Shown: positions 20,493 through 32,745 of the stretch, piece by piece | Numbering within the stretch: the stretch's first letter is position 1 | Layout: each line of letters opens with the position of its first letter | Source of the DNA: Thinopyrum elongatum | Lineage: Eukaryota > Streptophyta > Magnoliopsida > Poales > Poaceae | DNA: 64,000 nucleotides | Assembly: GCA_011799875.1 (NCBI GenBank) | Contig: CM022301.1 | Coordinates: 12,853,570 to 12,917,569, forward strand | Direction of reading: 5' to 3' | Program-made: the position numbers and the translations under genes | Notes under the pieces: model-generated | The model's input: the letters and a program-made list of their open reading frames with translations, nothing else | Database searches by the model: none | What the model was told of the DNA's origin: nothing

Positions 20493-21240
20493 GTGCGACC
20501 GGACTACTACCGATCAATTTTTTGGAACTTATTTATAGACTTGTAGAGACCCTCTACGTAGTTGTAATTCTAGGGCAATCGATCCACTTTCCCCATAGCC
20601 CTAAGGCTGTGTCTCGAGCTCCTACGCGCGAAAGATAAGATACGGGAGACGGGGTCCTATGGTATGGGTCTTCGACCCTTGGTCTAATTCCACGACGGAG
20701 AGTCGGCGTGGCGTAAAGTGAAGATTGGGGGGAATAGAGCGAAATCCCCGTCTGGGGTATTCCGAAGGTGTAACCTAGGCAACGAAAAAGGGGCCCGATA
20801 CTTCAACTAAAGGAGTGACCTGTTGGTTCACCAAACCCCGACCCAGTGTCACACGTTCTCCAGGTCCGAAGGGATCCAGTGCCCAACTACCGACTCCTCC
20901 CGGAATTGCGTTATCGGAGCCGAGCCAGGAATAGCCGTTAGTGGACACCTACCACTTTTCACCAGTTAGAGAGGCCCTCTTTAATACATTAAGAAAATAT
21001 GTTCACAGGGGCGAGAAAGACTCGGTCATAGGAACTTAGACCACCTACGCGCTGGTAAACGAAAACCACCTCGACCAGATCTACCGAACGAAGAAGGCCG
21101 CCCCGTCGAAAGAATTAACATGCCAAAAGGGCCACCAGCTTTCCCCCAAAAAGGGGAGATCCGCTGCTTACTGCTCACGGAAACATCCGACCTTATGGTC
21201 AAGTCGTCCGCCTATCTTTCTGATCTCATTCGTTTTCCGA
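20493..21240 (+). other. 5' half of nad2 intron 2 (trans-spliced group II intron)
   Basis: The exon is followed directly by GTGCGACCGGACTAC, a canonical group II 5' end. In plants nad2 exons 2 and 3 are joined by trans-splicing, so only the 5' half is expected here. Structured GC-rich sequence with several short inverted repeats extends to about 21,240, after which the composition turns AT-rich. The true end of the half-intron precursor cannot be read. Confidence 0.7.
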
Positions 21241-24200
21241 TCGCATAAAAAGTCATGAGATCAAAAAAGAAATGTGAGAATGTAGTTACAGATGTCAAAA
21301 AAGTCAATATCTCGTTCTCTTGTTCTTAAATCATGAATTGGATGATGTGCGTTTCATCAAGTATGAACATATTGCATTTTTTGCTATGCAATTTCAGTAC
21401 CGGATCGACGTCCATTTATTTCTGTGTCCTCATCCGCGTGTATGTCTGTGTTAGATAGGCTCTGGAAGGCCTTACTTTACTAACAGGTAGGGCGCGTTAC
21501 TTTTATTCTTTTTTTGCTGCTTACCCGCATGTTTAGATTATTTACTTGCCCTTTCACTTTTTCTTCGGCTGTCACCAACTTTGTTCAATGCTAGTCCCTA
21601 ACCCATGAATAAGGGCTCCGCTGGCTACCGGGTTCAGAGAAGTTTGTAAGCTCTTTCTCTTTTTTCGTTTTTCGCCACCTCCTGTGTCTTTCCGTTTAAG
21701 GTCTTTAATTCGGCATTAGCTTCGTTAGAGAAAGCCATGCGTGAACTACAAAGCATGGGATCCTGAACACCACGAAAGAAAGCGTACTACTTTTCAATAA
21801 GGTCCGACTTCAGAGAGGAGAGACAGGAACTTGTTTTAGGCGTAGAAAAGGCATATGGTATGAAAGATTGATTGAAAAGAGGTAGGGACTGGTCTCGCTG
21901 CTAAGGGAGAAGGAGACCTCTGTCGGAGCAAGCTAAAGAGCCCACTTTATATCGTCGATTTCAGGTAAGGCACTCGATCAAGCCTATACATCCGGGAATT
22001 TAGCTCCAAACCAAAGACGACTTGCTTTGCTGCATTTCTTGGGCCGGGGCTTTACTTGATTTTGGCGAAAGAAAGGCCATATGATCTACTTTCTGGTGCC
22101 GGTCCCTTCACAAAGATAGCCCCTTCTTGCTCTTATTCTTATTTTTATTCGGTGGAATACAAGAGTTCTGAAGCTCCTTTCTTTCAAGTGAAAGTTGCCT
22201 ATCTTTCTTGGTTCGGAATCCAATCCAGTTGAAAACAAACAATTGCCCGATGGCAAAGTCAGATGAAAGGCAAGGAGTGTAAACCACGTACGAGCGTGGC
22301 GCAGAAAGCGAAATGTTTTGCAGCGAGTCAAGCGTAATACGATCAAAAGGAAATGGGGTCGATGCTAAAACTCAAATAGTTCCCCAGAGGGGGCCCCGGG
22401 TTGAAAGAGCGAGCTACATTCTTTCATAGAAGACAGAAAATAAGAGGACTGATGCTTTCTTACTTCATCTTAATATAGGGATTATAGCATTGGAATTATG
22501 GAATTTGAATGGATTGAGTACATCAAGATGAAGAAATTAACGTAATAAGCGATATTCTCAAAAGATTCGGTCATGCCAGAAACCTCAGTGTGCATGGCAC
22601 TAAAAAAGGGTACAAAGAACCTGAGATGCAAGTAATGGCTGAATAGCCGGGGAAACACTAAATAAAGACAAGTGTCATCCAGACTTACTTGATTGATTTA
22701 ATCGAGAGATGGAAATGCCATTGAGAGATTAGAAGGGATAGCGAAAACGTCAGATAGAGGTCGTGCTTCTGCTCAGTCCAAAAGAACAATCTGAGTGAGG
22801 ATAAGGTGGTTTATGTTAGGGTCCGAGAAAGCAACTTGACATGCCAATCCTAACAAGAATTCCACTCTTTCTGGTCATGTCAGAAACCACCTCTTGGAAA
22901 GCAGATCGAAAGCCAATCGTTTCAGAAGATGATAACCCTCTTGTGCTCCTACGTTCCTGCTAGTTGGTGGATGAAGAATAGGAGAGAGCTTGCTTGACTA
23001 GAAGATAACCCGCGAGAAGGATGTTTTGTAGCGCTTTCTCATACAAAAGGAAAAGGCGTCACGACCGAAGATAAGGAAAGATCCCAGCTTTTCATTGCTC
23101 TGTCGCGCCACCCCTCCTCCCAGAGCCGGTTCTTATCCATAGATTTTTCAGCTAAAAGATACGGTATATATATCAATGAAAGCTGGCGCCTTTGGTTCTT
23201 GGTACGACTGGTACTTTTTCTCATTTATCGGTCTAGTTGGAAAAATTTCCCCTCAAAGATCAAGTTTTCTTATATATTATGCTGCGCCCTTGCCCTTAAC
23301 CTTCCTTTCTCTTCTATAAAAAGGCTGGACGTCAAATGTAACTGATGCTTATATTCTAAATATGACAAGCAAGAAACCTACTATTGCCGTAAACAGAAAC
23401 CCAAACATTAGTAACTAACAGAGCTTTCCTATTCTAACTATTTCCCTATAAACCATGATTGATATACCAATAAAAAAAGACTTCTGAAACTAAACTATTC
23501 TATTGATTTATGCCCGTGCTTCTTCTTCTGTTTTTGTACGCAGAAGGATGTCTAGGAGGAACAGATCACTGAGGTTAAGGATGAGAAGGTGAAAAGTGAA
23601 GATAGAGAATAGATGCCATGAACAAGTGTATCAATTCAAGAGTTAAGGAATACTATTGGGAAGATTGGGCATTGGGTTCATCTTGTTATTGACCATCCCT
23701 TTTCAACATATATCTTTTAGTATACGTCTTTTTTAGTTGCTTAAAGATTTCAGATATTGCTTTTTCTGTTATAGGAAGTGTTGCGTTCCCCTTTAGGGTG
23801 TTTGTCAGTGGCGTCACCCGATAGGGTGTGTGCCCGGAAGAGAGAAGAAAAACATGTTGCTTGTTATTTCTGGTTGAAGAGCTCTTTTTTCTTATCGAAC
23901 AGGAATTCCGAGGGATGTTTTTTGTTGTCGATTTGTAGCAATAGAAAGATAATGGTAGTGATTGAATAAGTTGGGTCAAGAGAATGGAAGTTGGGTCATG
24001 TTGATACTAGATCCATGTCTTGATTATTCGACTTTTCCATTCCAATGCACAATACTATGCATTCCATTCCAAAGAGCGGTTTCGGTGGGTTGATACGATT
24101 TCCACTTTGACGGTCCTAAGTTGGCATTCTTTGCAGATAACTTCCATCTCGCCATAGACAAAAAGTACCCAATTTCATGCCAAGAGACCATGTAAGGGTT

Positions 24201-26914
24201 GTACGACCCATCCATATGATAAAAAGACTCACAAGCCTAAGAGCAATTCCTTCCTTCCCTATCATTAATTAAGGACTGGCTTGCTTCGAGAGAAAGGAAA
24301 TCTGAATTCCATAGTCGTCTTCCTCACGAGCTGGAACAACTAAAGGTGTAGGTTGGAAACATACTTTTTTTTCCGTTGGATTGTGCTCCAGAGAATGGAA
24401 TAGTAACACGTGCTCCCGAGAGGCGGCATTAGTTTATGGTTCGAAAGCACGAGTCACTCCATCCAGCTATACTTGTATTGATATAGACGATTTGAGCCTT
24501 TGAATTTACTTACTACAAAACAAGCTATGTTCTCCTATATATTTCCTTGGGCTCGCTTTACAAAAGAAAAACAAACTACTCCTCTTGATCTGGTCAGAGC
24601 GAAGTACTAATAGGCACAGAAACAGCAGGAATATCTTTCATTCATTTCATCTGTATGGTATGACACGACCTCTTTTTGCTCCCCATTTCGTTGGAACTGA
24701 GGCCTCTGTCTACCGGCCCGAAAGGAGGGTCTCATGCTTGTAAACTAGCATATATCTTGCACAGAATGAACCTTCCTTCAGTCACAACGAGAAGCACTAT
24801 CGGGGTCTGAACGAATAGAAAACACAATCAACACTTCATATCAAAGTCAACCAACGTTTATCATATAGAGCGGAATCTTCATTCTAATTTGATTAGCCAA
24901 CCCTCCCTCGAGTCGTATGCTTTCTGATCACTCTCCTATGCTGGTTACTTTTCTTTCAAACGTTACGTCGTTGCAGGTCCTCGCCCTTCAGGTTGAAGGA
25001 GATGTGTACTCGACTTCCTTTAAGTAAGTGGTGGCCCATAATAGTAGAGATGTATAACAACAGTAGCTTAACCAAAGGGATAGACTTGAACTCTTCCACA
25101 CCCCCTTGCCAGAGGTTTTAAGAGAACAACTTTTTGGGGATACCAATTCCACCCATTCGCTGCAAAGGAACTAGCACTTTCTTAAGCTTTCCACCGTTCT
25201 TGCTTATTCCCCTTACTTACCCAATGAAAGATATAGATTGGAAATTGGAAGATGGTTGTCCATAGTTATCTTGTTGAAAATACCCTCCCTTACTCATCAA
25301 AACGTTGGAAGCGACTTGAGATATCTTTTGGGAAGAGAGAATAACTATAGATGCTCGATATGCATATTGATCAATCGATCTCCGCGTCCTGCCAGTTCGC
25401 TAAGTAGACTCACTCTACCGAAGGGCAGAAGAAGATCAAGCTGACAAGGGGAAGCGCTGAGAAAAATCTCTCTCTTATCTAAATATAAGAGCACGCTTTA
25501 TCTCTATGCACACAGAAAAAGGGGATCTTGTGATGATGGAAATGGTACGTATGTGGACCACTTTGGCTCCGCCCAGAAGCCCCTGAGCCGACTATCTCCT
25601 GACACAGCCAAAGCATTTCCTCGCCCGAGGCCTGCTCAAAACTAACTTGAATCCGAACAGCTTGCTGCTTCTCCGAAACCTTCACCAGCTTGTGTATCCT
25701 TGTAAGGTCGCGGACCCGGCGTAAGAACGAGAAACGTGAGTCTAGCATGACATAAACCCAAACCCCGGCACTTTTGATACTTCTCATCTCAGGACAAGTC
25801 ACAGAAGAGGTAAGGCGCTATAGCCAGTGAAGGAACGGGAAAGAAGAATCAGTGGAATTGACCAATAATTTATACCATTACGACTTTGAATAATCGCTAA
25901 TAGCTGACACCAATGGAATATTTTTGGACCCTAAGGCTCATGTTGACTCCGTCCTTTATTGAATAGCCAAGTCGTCGTGAGTAAGCGTACGATCCATCAC
26001 ACAAACGTCCCTAAACCTCAGTAAGCCTTTCTAGATGATGCATTTCCCTTCTTATCTATCGATGTATTCATCTGAGGCCACAGGCAGGTATATATCTACG
26101 AGTGGTTTATATAAAGGAGGGTCCTGATAAGAATGCTGTTCGGAAAAGGCGAAACAAGTTGTGTTGACTGAGGCTCAGAATACGTTCTTGCACCACTCCT
26201 TTCAACACACACATACCCTTTCTTCTCACAAATGTGAAATTCCGGAACTCTGTGTGTAATTGTTGCAACAACGATAGGGACTCTGCCGAGGGCTCCCCGG
26301 TAGGTTCTAGTCTCTCTTTATACTGCGACTGGAGCAAGGCGTAATGGGCTGTGTGATATGTTGATCAAGGAGGTGTTGCACTGGCTGTAGCTGCAAGAGG
26401 TCTTGAGACAGAAATTATGCCATTATTGCTTCTTTCATTTAAAAGCTTGAGTCGGTTCTATCTAGCTAAGTTATTCAATAAAGTAGATCGAAGTGTGTGA
26501 TGCTTGTGAGTTTGGCAACTACTATATACGATATTTAGAACAATACTTGATACTTGATTTATGACTTCCTCTACCTAGACCCACACCTACTTTGAATTGA
26601 ACTTAACGGAGCGGCGGATCCAATAAAAAGGGACTACATTCCAATCCTACTTACCAGAATAAATAGTTGTATGGCATTCGAACCCCACCTTCATGGTTGT
26701 ATTCTAATTAGCTGGAAATGTATGACCTAAGCTTCTCAACAGGCATTCACTCAACAGAGCACTTAATGAGTTTTCTAATGGCTTGAAAGACTACTATGTT
26801 TCTTTTAAGCTTAGTTGCAAAAGAAAAGCAAAGGGGAATGCGGGTCCATTTCGTAACGCTTACGGTGATGAAGAAAAGTAACTCCCATCCGCGTGAGAAG
26901 AATACAAGTTCTCC
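21241..26914. other. Mitochondrial-type spacer
   Basis: No recognisable gene, tRNA or rRNA. Open frames are short (under 110 codons). The longest, on the minus strand at 25802-25479, contains IHKLVKVSEKQQAVRIQVSF and no motif I know. The composition, with many short A/G-rich words such as 'gaaagaaag', matches the spacer upstream of nad2, so I treat it as the same insert. Confidence 0.5.
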
Positions 26915-26986
26915 TCAATTGGGAAGTGGAAAGGCAAAACCATTAGTTTAAGTTGCTGGCTTTAGTCCTCTGTGAAGTTCAGTCAA
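26915..26986 (+). repeat. 72-bp direct repeat, copy 2, at the right NUMT edge
   Basis: The sequence is the same 72 bases as 11017-11088 with two mismatches. Immediately after it the sequence changes character (AATCATATAATTAGG, then a 'gcgtgtttgagagacccacc' word repeated at about 27008 and 27089), so this copy lies at or very near the junction. Confidence 0.88.
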
Positions 26987-28610
26987 ATCATATAATTAGG
27001 AAGAGGGCGTGTTTGAGAGACCCACCGAATGGCCCCCAAAATGAACAAATTGATGCTCGCATTTGTAGAAGTGTCTCACTGGATTGAGGCGTGTTTGAGA
27101 GACCCACCATTGGATCATGCATGTTGCAGTAGGGGCACACCATTAGTGGAAGAGGAGCTTGGACCTCGAGGTCAACTAGAGGAACGCTTGCGGTGGACAT
27201 GGAGGCGAGAACCATCTATAGTACAGAGACGGAGAGTGAAGAGGATTCTTGGGGGCAAAGATGGAGAAGAACGTTGGTTAGGGACTCAGGGGTGGGTGGA
27301 GAGCGGACGTTTATGTCAAGAAAATGAGTAAGTTGGAGGATGAGGAGCGTGGGAGCATTTAATTGTAGTTTGGTTGTTGGGCGTTTGCTGTGAACAATGC
27401 ATTGCTTTCTGCAGGACATGTCAGAACAGAAACGCCTCTTTATGCTTCATTTGATACGCAGACTGCTGCAGAGCTATCTGTGAAATCCGTCCAATACGTA
27501 TGACCCTAATATAGGGGCTCGGATCCCAAGGCAATTGAATGGGCGAGATTCCAGTGGTTGTAGTCGCCAGGTGCTCCAACACAAATTCGCTAAGCTTACA
27601 TCCTAATGTACAAGAAAAATAATATTATTGGATGCTTCTAACTTCTAGAATATTAGGGGCAGCTGACCCGTGTATTGGTTATTTCTAAGGAAAATGTTAT
27701 ATTTCGACCGGCTGATCACGCCTTGAAATAAACCGCTTCGCATGCGCGCCACGTGGCTCTGTGGACCACCCACTGCTTTCTCTCCCAAACCTTATCTTTT
27801 CCACGGCCACAAACGCAACTGCCTCCTCTTTTCTCTCTTTCGTTATCTCCCACCTCCCGAACTTATCTCTCTTCTCGGCAAGCTTGCAAGGCGCCACGGC
27901 CTAAGCCCAACTCTCGTCGCGCCGACGCTGCAAAGGAGCGGCGCCGCTTGCTAGGTGCCGCTGCCGGAGACACTGACGTCGTGCGCGACGCGTGCTGCGA
28001 CAGGCCGACAGGGCCATGCTGCCCGCGGCCGATGGGTCTTGTGAGCGCGGGTGGGCTCGTGCTGCTATGGAGCTTCCGTGCGTGGCCAGCACCGTTCTGA
28101 TGCAGTGTGGCATGCGGCTGCCGATGTGGAAGGATGCAAGCGCGGTGGCTTGCGCTGTGACGGAGCTTCCACGTGTGGACGGCGCCGCGAGCAGCAACCG
28201 CGGGTGCAGACCACCAGTGTTGTAAGCGGTGGTCACCGGCGCTTCTACATGGAGCAGTCGCCGACTTACATGCCCGTGTCACGACTTACCTACCGCACAC
28301 CAGCAGTCGGCGACCTGCAGTTCCCCGCGCTGGCCCTGCTGCTACTGCTGAAGAGTGCGGTGGTGTTGCCGGTGTTGAAGAGCGCAGCGGTGCGGCCGAT
28401 GATGGCCCGGTATTGCGCGTGCCGATGCAGTGCCGCGTGGAGCGCCAGGTGTCCCGGAGGATCGACACTGCAGTACTCTTGCTAGCTGGCCTAGTGCGGC
28501 TGCTCGTCGGAGTCATTTGTATGATGTGTAGCAGCATGCTTGGTCGCGGCGAGCTTGCCGGCGCAACTGTTTCAAGCGGGTGCTATGGCCGGCGACCACG
28601 TAGACGGCCG
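26987..28610. other. Nuclear DNA right of the NUMT, GC-rich in the second half
   Basis: A 20-base word gcgtgtttgagagacccacc is repeated at about 27008 and 27089. From about 27,690 the sequence is GC-rich with a promoter-like pyrimidine-rich stretch (27,770-27,860) and many overlapping open frames on both strands that reflect base composition. I find no conserved domain. It may be the 5' part of a non-autonomous transposon; matching inverted ends were sought but not found. Confidence 0.35.
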
Positions 28611-29480
28611 CGATAATGCTTCGATGACCATGACGAGGTGTCATGCCATGACATCATCGACGGGGCCGGCCGATAATGCTTTGACGACCACGACTATGTC
28701 GACGGCCGCGGCAATGCTTCGACGACCATGGCCATTAGACATGGCGTGACATGCTGCGAGGCGTGCTTCAGTGACCGTGGCAATGCTTCGATGACCACGG
28801 CGATATGGCGTGGCATGACGATGTTGTCGACCGCAACCATGCCGCGAGGCGTGCTTCTGTGATCGTGGCAATGCTTTGACGACCACAGCGATATGGCGTG
28901 GCGTGATGATGTTGTCGACCGCAACCATGCCGCGAGGCGTGCTTCTGTGATCGTGGCAGTGCTTCGACGACCACGGCGAGGTTGACAGCCGCGGCAATGC
29001 TTCGACGACCATGGCGACGAGGCATGCTGTGACGGCGCCGACGACTGCGGCCATGCTGCGAGGCGTGCTTCAATGGTTGTGGCGATGCTTCGATGACCAT
29101 GACGACGTCGGCGGCCACGGCAATGCTTCGACGACGGCGGCCATGCTGCAAGGCGTGCTTCTATGGTCATGGCGATGCTTCGATGACCATGACGACGTCG
29201 GCGGCCGTGGCAATGCTTTGACGACCGCGGGTCCGCGGCCATGCCGTGAGGCATGCTTCAATGGTCATGGCGATGCTTCGATGACCATGACGACGTAGGC
29301 GGCCGCGGCAATGCTTCGACGACCGCGGCCATGCTGTGAGGCATGCTTCAATGGCCATGGCGATGCTTCAATGACCACAACGACGTCGATGGCAGCCACA
29401 ATGCTTCGATGATCGCGGCCATGCTGCGAGGCGTGCTTCAATGGTCGTGGCGATGCTTAGACGACCACGATGATAACAGC
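28611..29480. repeat. GC-rich minisatellite, compound unit of ~90 bp
   Basis: The word GCAATGCTTCGACGACC and close variants recur at least sixteen times, often as pairs with 'gaccatgacgacgtcggcgg' between them and 'catgctgcgaggcgtgcttc' after them. In the clearest part (29,080-29,440) the compound period is about 90-97 bp. Because unit length is near a multiple of three, long frames stay open on several strands (for example minus 29254-28694), giving spurious His/Arg-rich 'proteins'. Confidence 0.85.
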
Positions 29481-30447
29481 CGCGGCAAATGGAGCAATGG
29501 AGCATCACTGGGCCGTTGGAGCATCGTCGGGCCGCCGGAACCTCACGGGTGTTGCAATGAGGCATCGCCAGGCCGCCGGAACCTCACGGGTGCTGCAATG
29601 GAGCATCGCCGCCAGGCCGTCGGAGCATCGCGGGTGCTGCAAGGAGCATCGAAGGCCGCCGAAGCGTTGCACCATGTGGATTCATTGCAGAGGTTGTGCT
29701 GCTGGAAAATGACGACGACGACACGCGAGTACTACTACATTGCATCATGAGCAGCTGCATATGCCGGTGCTCTAGCAAGGACAAGGACGCGCGAGTCCTA
29801 CATTGCAGCATGCGGACTCGTTGCTGATTGTCCGCGCCCCACGCTGCAAGAGTGGCTGCACAGTTCTGCAACGTCGGAAGCGTCGTTGCAAAGCCATTCG
29901 CTAGAGCTGCAAAGCTTGTCAGTAATGTGCGTCTTGAGCGGCAGCGTAGCTTACGGGGCTGTAGACGCAGCTGCGCTTCTTTCTTATGGAGAGAGCTAAC
30001 GGCCGGAGCGATGCCAACCCGCGCTGGATTTTTTCTGCGATGGAAAGCAGGACAGGGGAAAGCACAACACAGGGAGCGGGATGAACTAATTGATCCAACG
30101 GCGGATGCATCGCTATCTTCCGGTACGGGAGGCGGCTCATATTTCCCTTAAAATCAGGCGGATGACGCCTAGCAAGCGCCTATTTCTAATGTAATGCCCT
30201 AGCACTGGGTTCGATTTGTTGTCGTGAACTGAGAATCAAATTAAATGGCGGGGTCATTTTTGCACTAAATCATAGATAAAAAACTGTAAAACATATCAAT
30301 TGTACCACACAAAAAGCCTCCATCAAATAGTGTGCACACCGTACCAGCTCTAGAAAGAGAAGATGATAGCGATCATGTGCTTCACCTCCCGCACTCCCTC
30401 GAATATTGTCTTGTCAGGCTTTGTTGGTCAAGAGAATTTCTCGCTAA
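29481..30447. other. Flank between minisatellite and Harbinger element
   Basis: GC-rich to about 30,150 with smaller repeats (for example 'ggaacctcacgggtg' at about 29,537 and 29,579), then AT-rich unique sequence. No coding domain recognised. Confidence 0.35.
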
Positions 30448-31206
30448 GAGCATCTCTAGCCGATCACCTAAAAGTCATATCTGAGGGAAAAATTTCTGGT
30501 TTGAGGAATTAAGCCCCATCTAGCTGATCCCTCAAACCATTAATCCCTCAAAAATATAGCTTTTCATTCCTCATATCTTAGCCCTCTAGCTCATTTTTAC
30601 TCTAGCAACGCCACTTCTCAACAAATATAGGCGGGCACCCGACCTTCATCCCGGCGCTGACCCGCCTCACGCCGCCGCCGCCCCCATTGTCGCCGTCAAC
30701 CCCCCGCATAAACCGCTCCGTGTCGCCCCCTCCCCCCTACTCACACCCGCCGCCCTCTCTCCCGCACCATCTCCTTGCTCACCGGCGCCGGAATCGACCC
30801 GTCGAGGGCGCGTCACGAAGCTCTGCCCCATCGCCGTCGTGTTTTGTTTTCATCGGGAATCAAACCGTCCGACCTCGGAGAGGGCGTAGGAGGCTCACGT
30901 GCAAGCCCTAGCCGGCCGACGGCACCGGAATCGGCCAAGTTGACCACCTCCGCCGCCCCAGGCATCGACCCTACATCTCGGCTGCGTTCGTCGCCTCCCG
31001 GCTCGGGAGCCGCCTCTGCGGCCTGCTAGGCACCATCGCCAGTGCCCTCCGCCGCCGTTCGGCCCTAGCAGGCGCTCCGTCGCCGGCCGTCATCACTCCG
31101 ACCCCATCCGCCCACAAGGTGTTTGGCAAATTGCCCCAACGGCATTTTTTTTCTTCTTTTTCTCTGTTTTTTATCGAATATGGTCTCGAATTGATCATGA
31201 AACGCT

Positions 31207-31740
31207 CGAACTTGTAGATGAACAGGTTGTGGGAGGTGTACTTCGATGATTCTTCATCGAAGGAGGAATAAGATGATGATGATTTCGAGTTGGCGGCCGC
31301 CAACGATCGTGCAAGAGGAAGATTTCAGGAGACCAAGGTGTGGTTCTCAGTATGGCCGCCTCCGGTTTCTTCAAGATAAGATCGGGGGTCATGATGGTCT
31401 AGTGAGGGATTACTTTGCGCCGAAGGCGCGCAGTATACCCCCTTCACTAATTTTGGTGCCGATTCCGGATGCACCGGGATTACTTTGAGCTAAATTTCAG
31501 CTGCCGCGCGAGTCCTTGCGTATGGATGCCCAGCCAATGCCATCAATGATTATGTTCGCATTGGGGAAGATGTCATCCTCGAGTGTGTGAGACGATTCAC
31601 CAATGCTGTGATCGAGATCTATGGGCCGGAGTACTTGAGGGCTCTCGTTGACGAAGATATCGAGAGGCTCATGGCAGAAAGTAAAGAGAGAGGTTTGCCA
31701 GGGATGCTTGGATCCATTGACTGTATGCATTGGACATGAA
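31207..31740 (+). pseudogene. Harbinger transposase remnant
   Basis: Across several frames and stops the plus strand reads NDYVRIGEDVILECVRRFTN, then AVIEIYGPEYLRALVDEDIE, then RGLPGMLGSIDCMHWTWKNC. The last segment is the region around the first catalytic Asp of the DDE nuclease of Harbinger transposases. Sequence after KNC is lost and upstream frames are broken, so there is no functional enzyme. The partner MYB-like gene of autonomous elements was not seen. Confidence 0.75.
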
Positions 31741-31869
31741 AGAATTGTTTAAATGAAGTTTGTATGCAAACGTTTGGATGAATTGGGAAAATAATTTTTT
31801 TGAGAAATTAAGTTTTGAGGGATCTGCTAGATGGACAAAAGTTTAATCCCTCACTACCGGAATAACCGT

Positions 31870-32335
31870 ATATGCCTACGGCCTTATCTATGCCGACGGC
31901 TGCCGTAGGCATAGATGGAGCTATGCCGACGGCCTAGGGAAAACCGTCGGCATAGAAAAGCCGTCGGCATATCTCCTTCTATGCCTACGGCAGCCGTAGG
32001 CATAGTAAGGCCGTCGGCATAGATAAGGCTATGCCTACGGCAGCCGTAGGCATAGTTAGGCCGTCGGCATAGAGGTGGCACTGGTGGCCCGGGGACAGAC
32101 GGCGGGCTGACGCCGTCAAATCTATGCCGACGGCCCTGACGGCGGCCGTCGGCATAGATATCATCTGTGTTTTTTTACAAGGAGCTGTCACGTGGCAGAG
32201 CTATGCTGACGGCAAAGCCGTAGGCATAGTTTTCCATCTATGCCTACGGCAATGCCGTAGGCATAGTACCGCCAAGTGGCACCTTCTGGTAGCTCCTGGT
32301 CGAGGACTAAGCCTACGGCCATGCAGTAGGCATAG
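31870..32335. repeat. CACTA left subterminal repeats
   Basis: The motif TATGCCGACGGC or its relative TATGCCTACGGC and the inverse GCCGTCGGCATAG occur more than fifteen times in both orientations, often as palindromic pairs. In CACTA elements such subterminal repeats are the transposase binding sites. Confidence 0.9.
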
Positions 32336-32745
32336 ATATTATCTATTTTTTTATTTTAAATTATTTTTTTAAGTTAAAATTTGATTAATTTAAATCTAAT
32401 TTATCTGAACTTAAACGTACACAAATTATATATCGATTTGTGGTAGAATTTTCCATAGATTTTCGATATCCGGTTTGTTTTTGTTTTTGAGTATGTTAGA
32501 AATGTGACCTCATGTACTTTTGCATATAGGCCCTTACACTTTGTTAAAATAACAGGTAACTGATACTTGCATTGATTTTGATAAATTTTATATGATTTTT
32601 ATCATAATCTTGAAAGGATTCTATTGCTATACTATGTTTTCAAATTTGAACAAACTAAAATCATGTCTGCTTCATATTTATAGAAAACACCCTTTTGTTT
32701 AACTTTTTGTATTTTTTCATTCCTTGGCCAAACGAAGGGGGTTTT

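Larger units (their letters stand above)
8560..26986. other. Nuclear insertion of mitochondrial DNA (NUMT), ~18.4 kb including one later LTR
   Basis: The stretch holds an intact mitochondrial rps7, two plastid-type tRNA genes as found in grass mitochondria, and nad2 exons 1 and 2 with group II introns, all in spacer of organelle character. It is flanked on both sides by nuclear transposon-rich DNA. Exons and splice sites are collinear, so the piece was transferred as one or a few large DNA fragments. The left edge is approximate; the right edge is placed at the end of a 72-bp mitochondrial-type repeat. Confidence 0.85.

Noticed and set aside
8560..26986. Window being part of a mitochondrial genome itself
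   Set aside because: The segment is flanked by a GRAS gene, Stowaway/hAT MITEs and CACTA/LINE elements, and a nuclear Copia solo LTR sits inside nad2 intron 1.
28694..29254. 186-codon minus-strand His/Arg-rich frame
   Set aside because: It is produced by the ~90-bp minisatellite; equally long frames are open on the other strand and in other phases.
27690..30190. A Mutator-like element around the GC-rich minisatellite
   Set aside because: I looked for matching inverted ends and a 9-bp duplication and did not find convincing ones.
31870..32335. CRISPR-like regularly spaced palindromes
   Set aside because: The repeats are in both orientations with irregular spacing, lie next to a CACTA terminus, and match the subterminal repeats at the other end.
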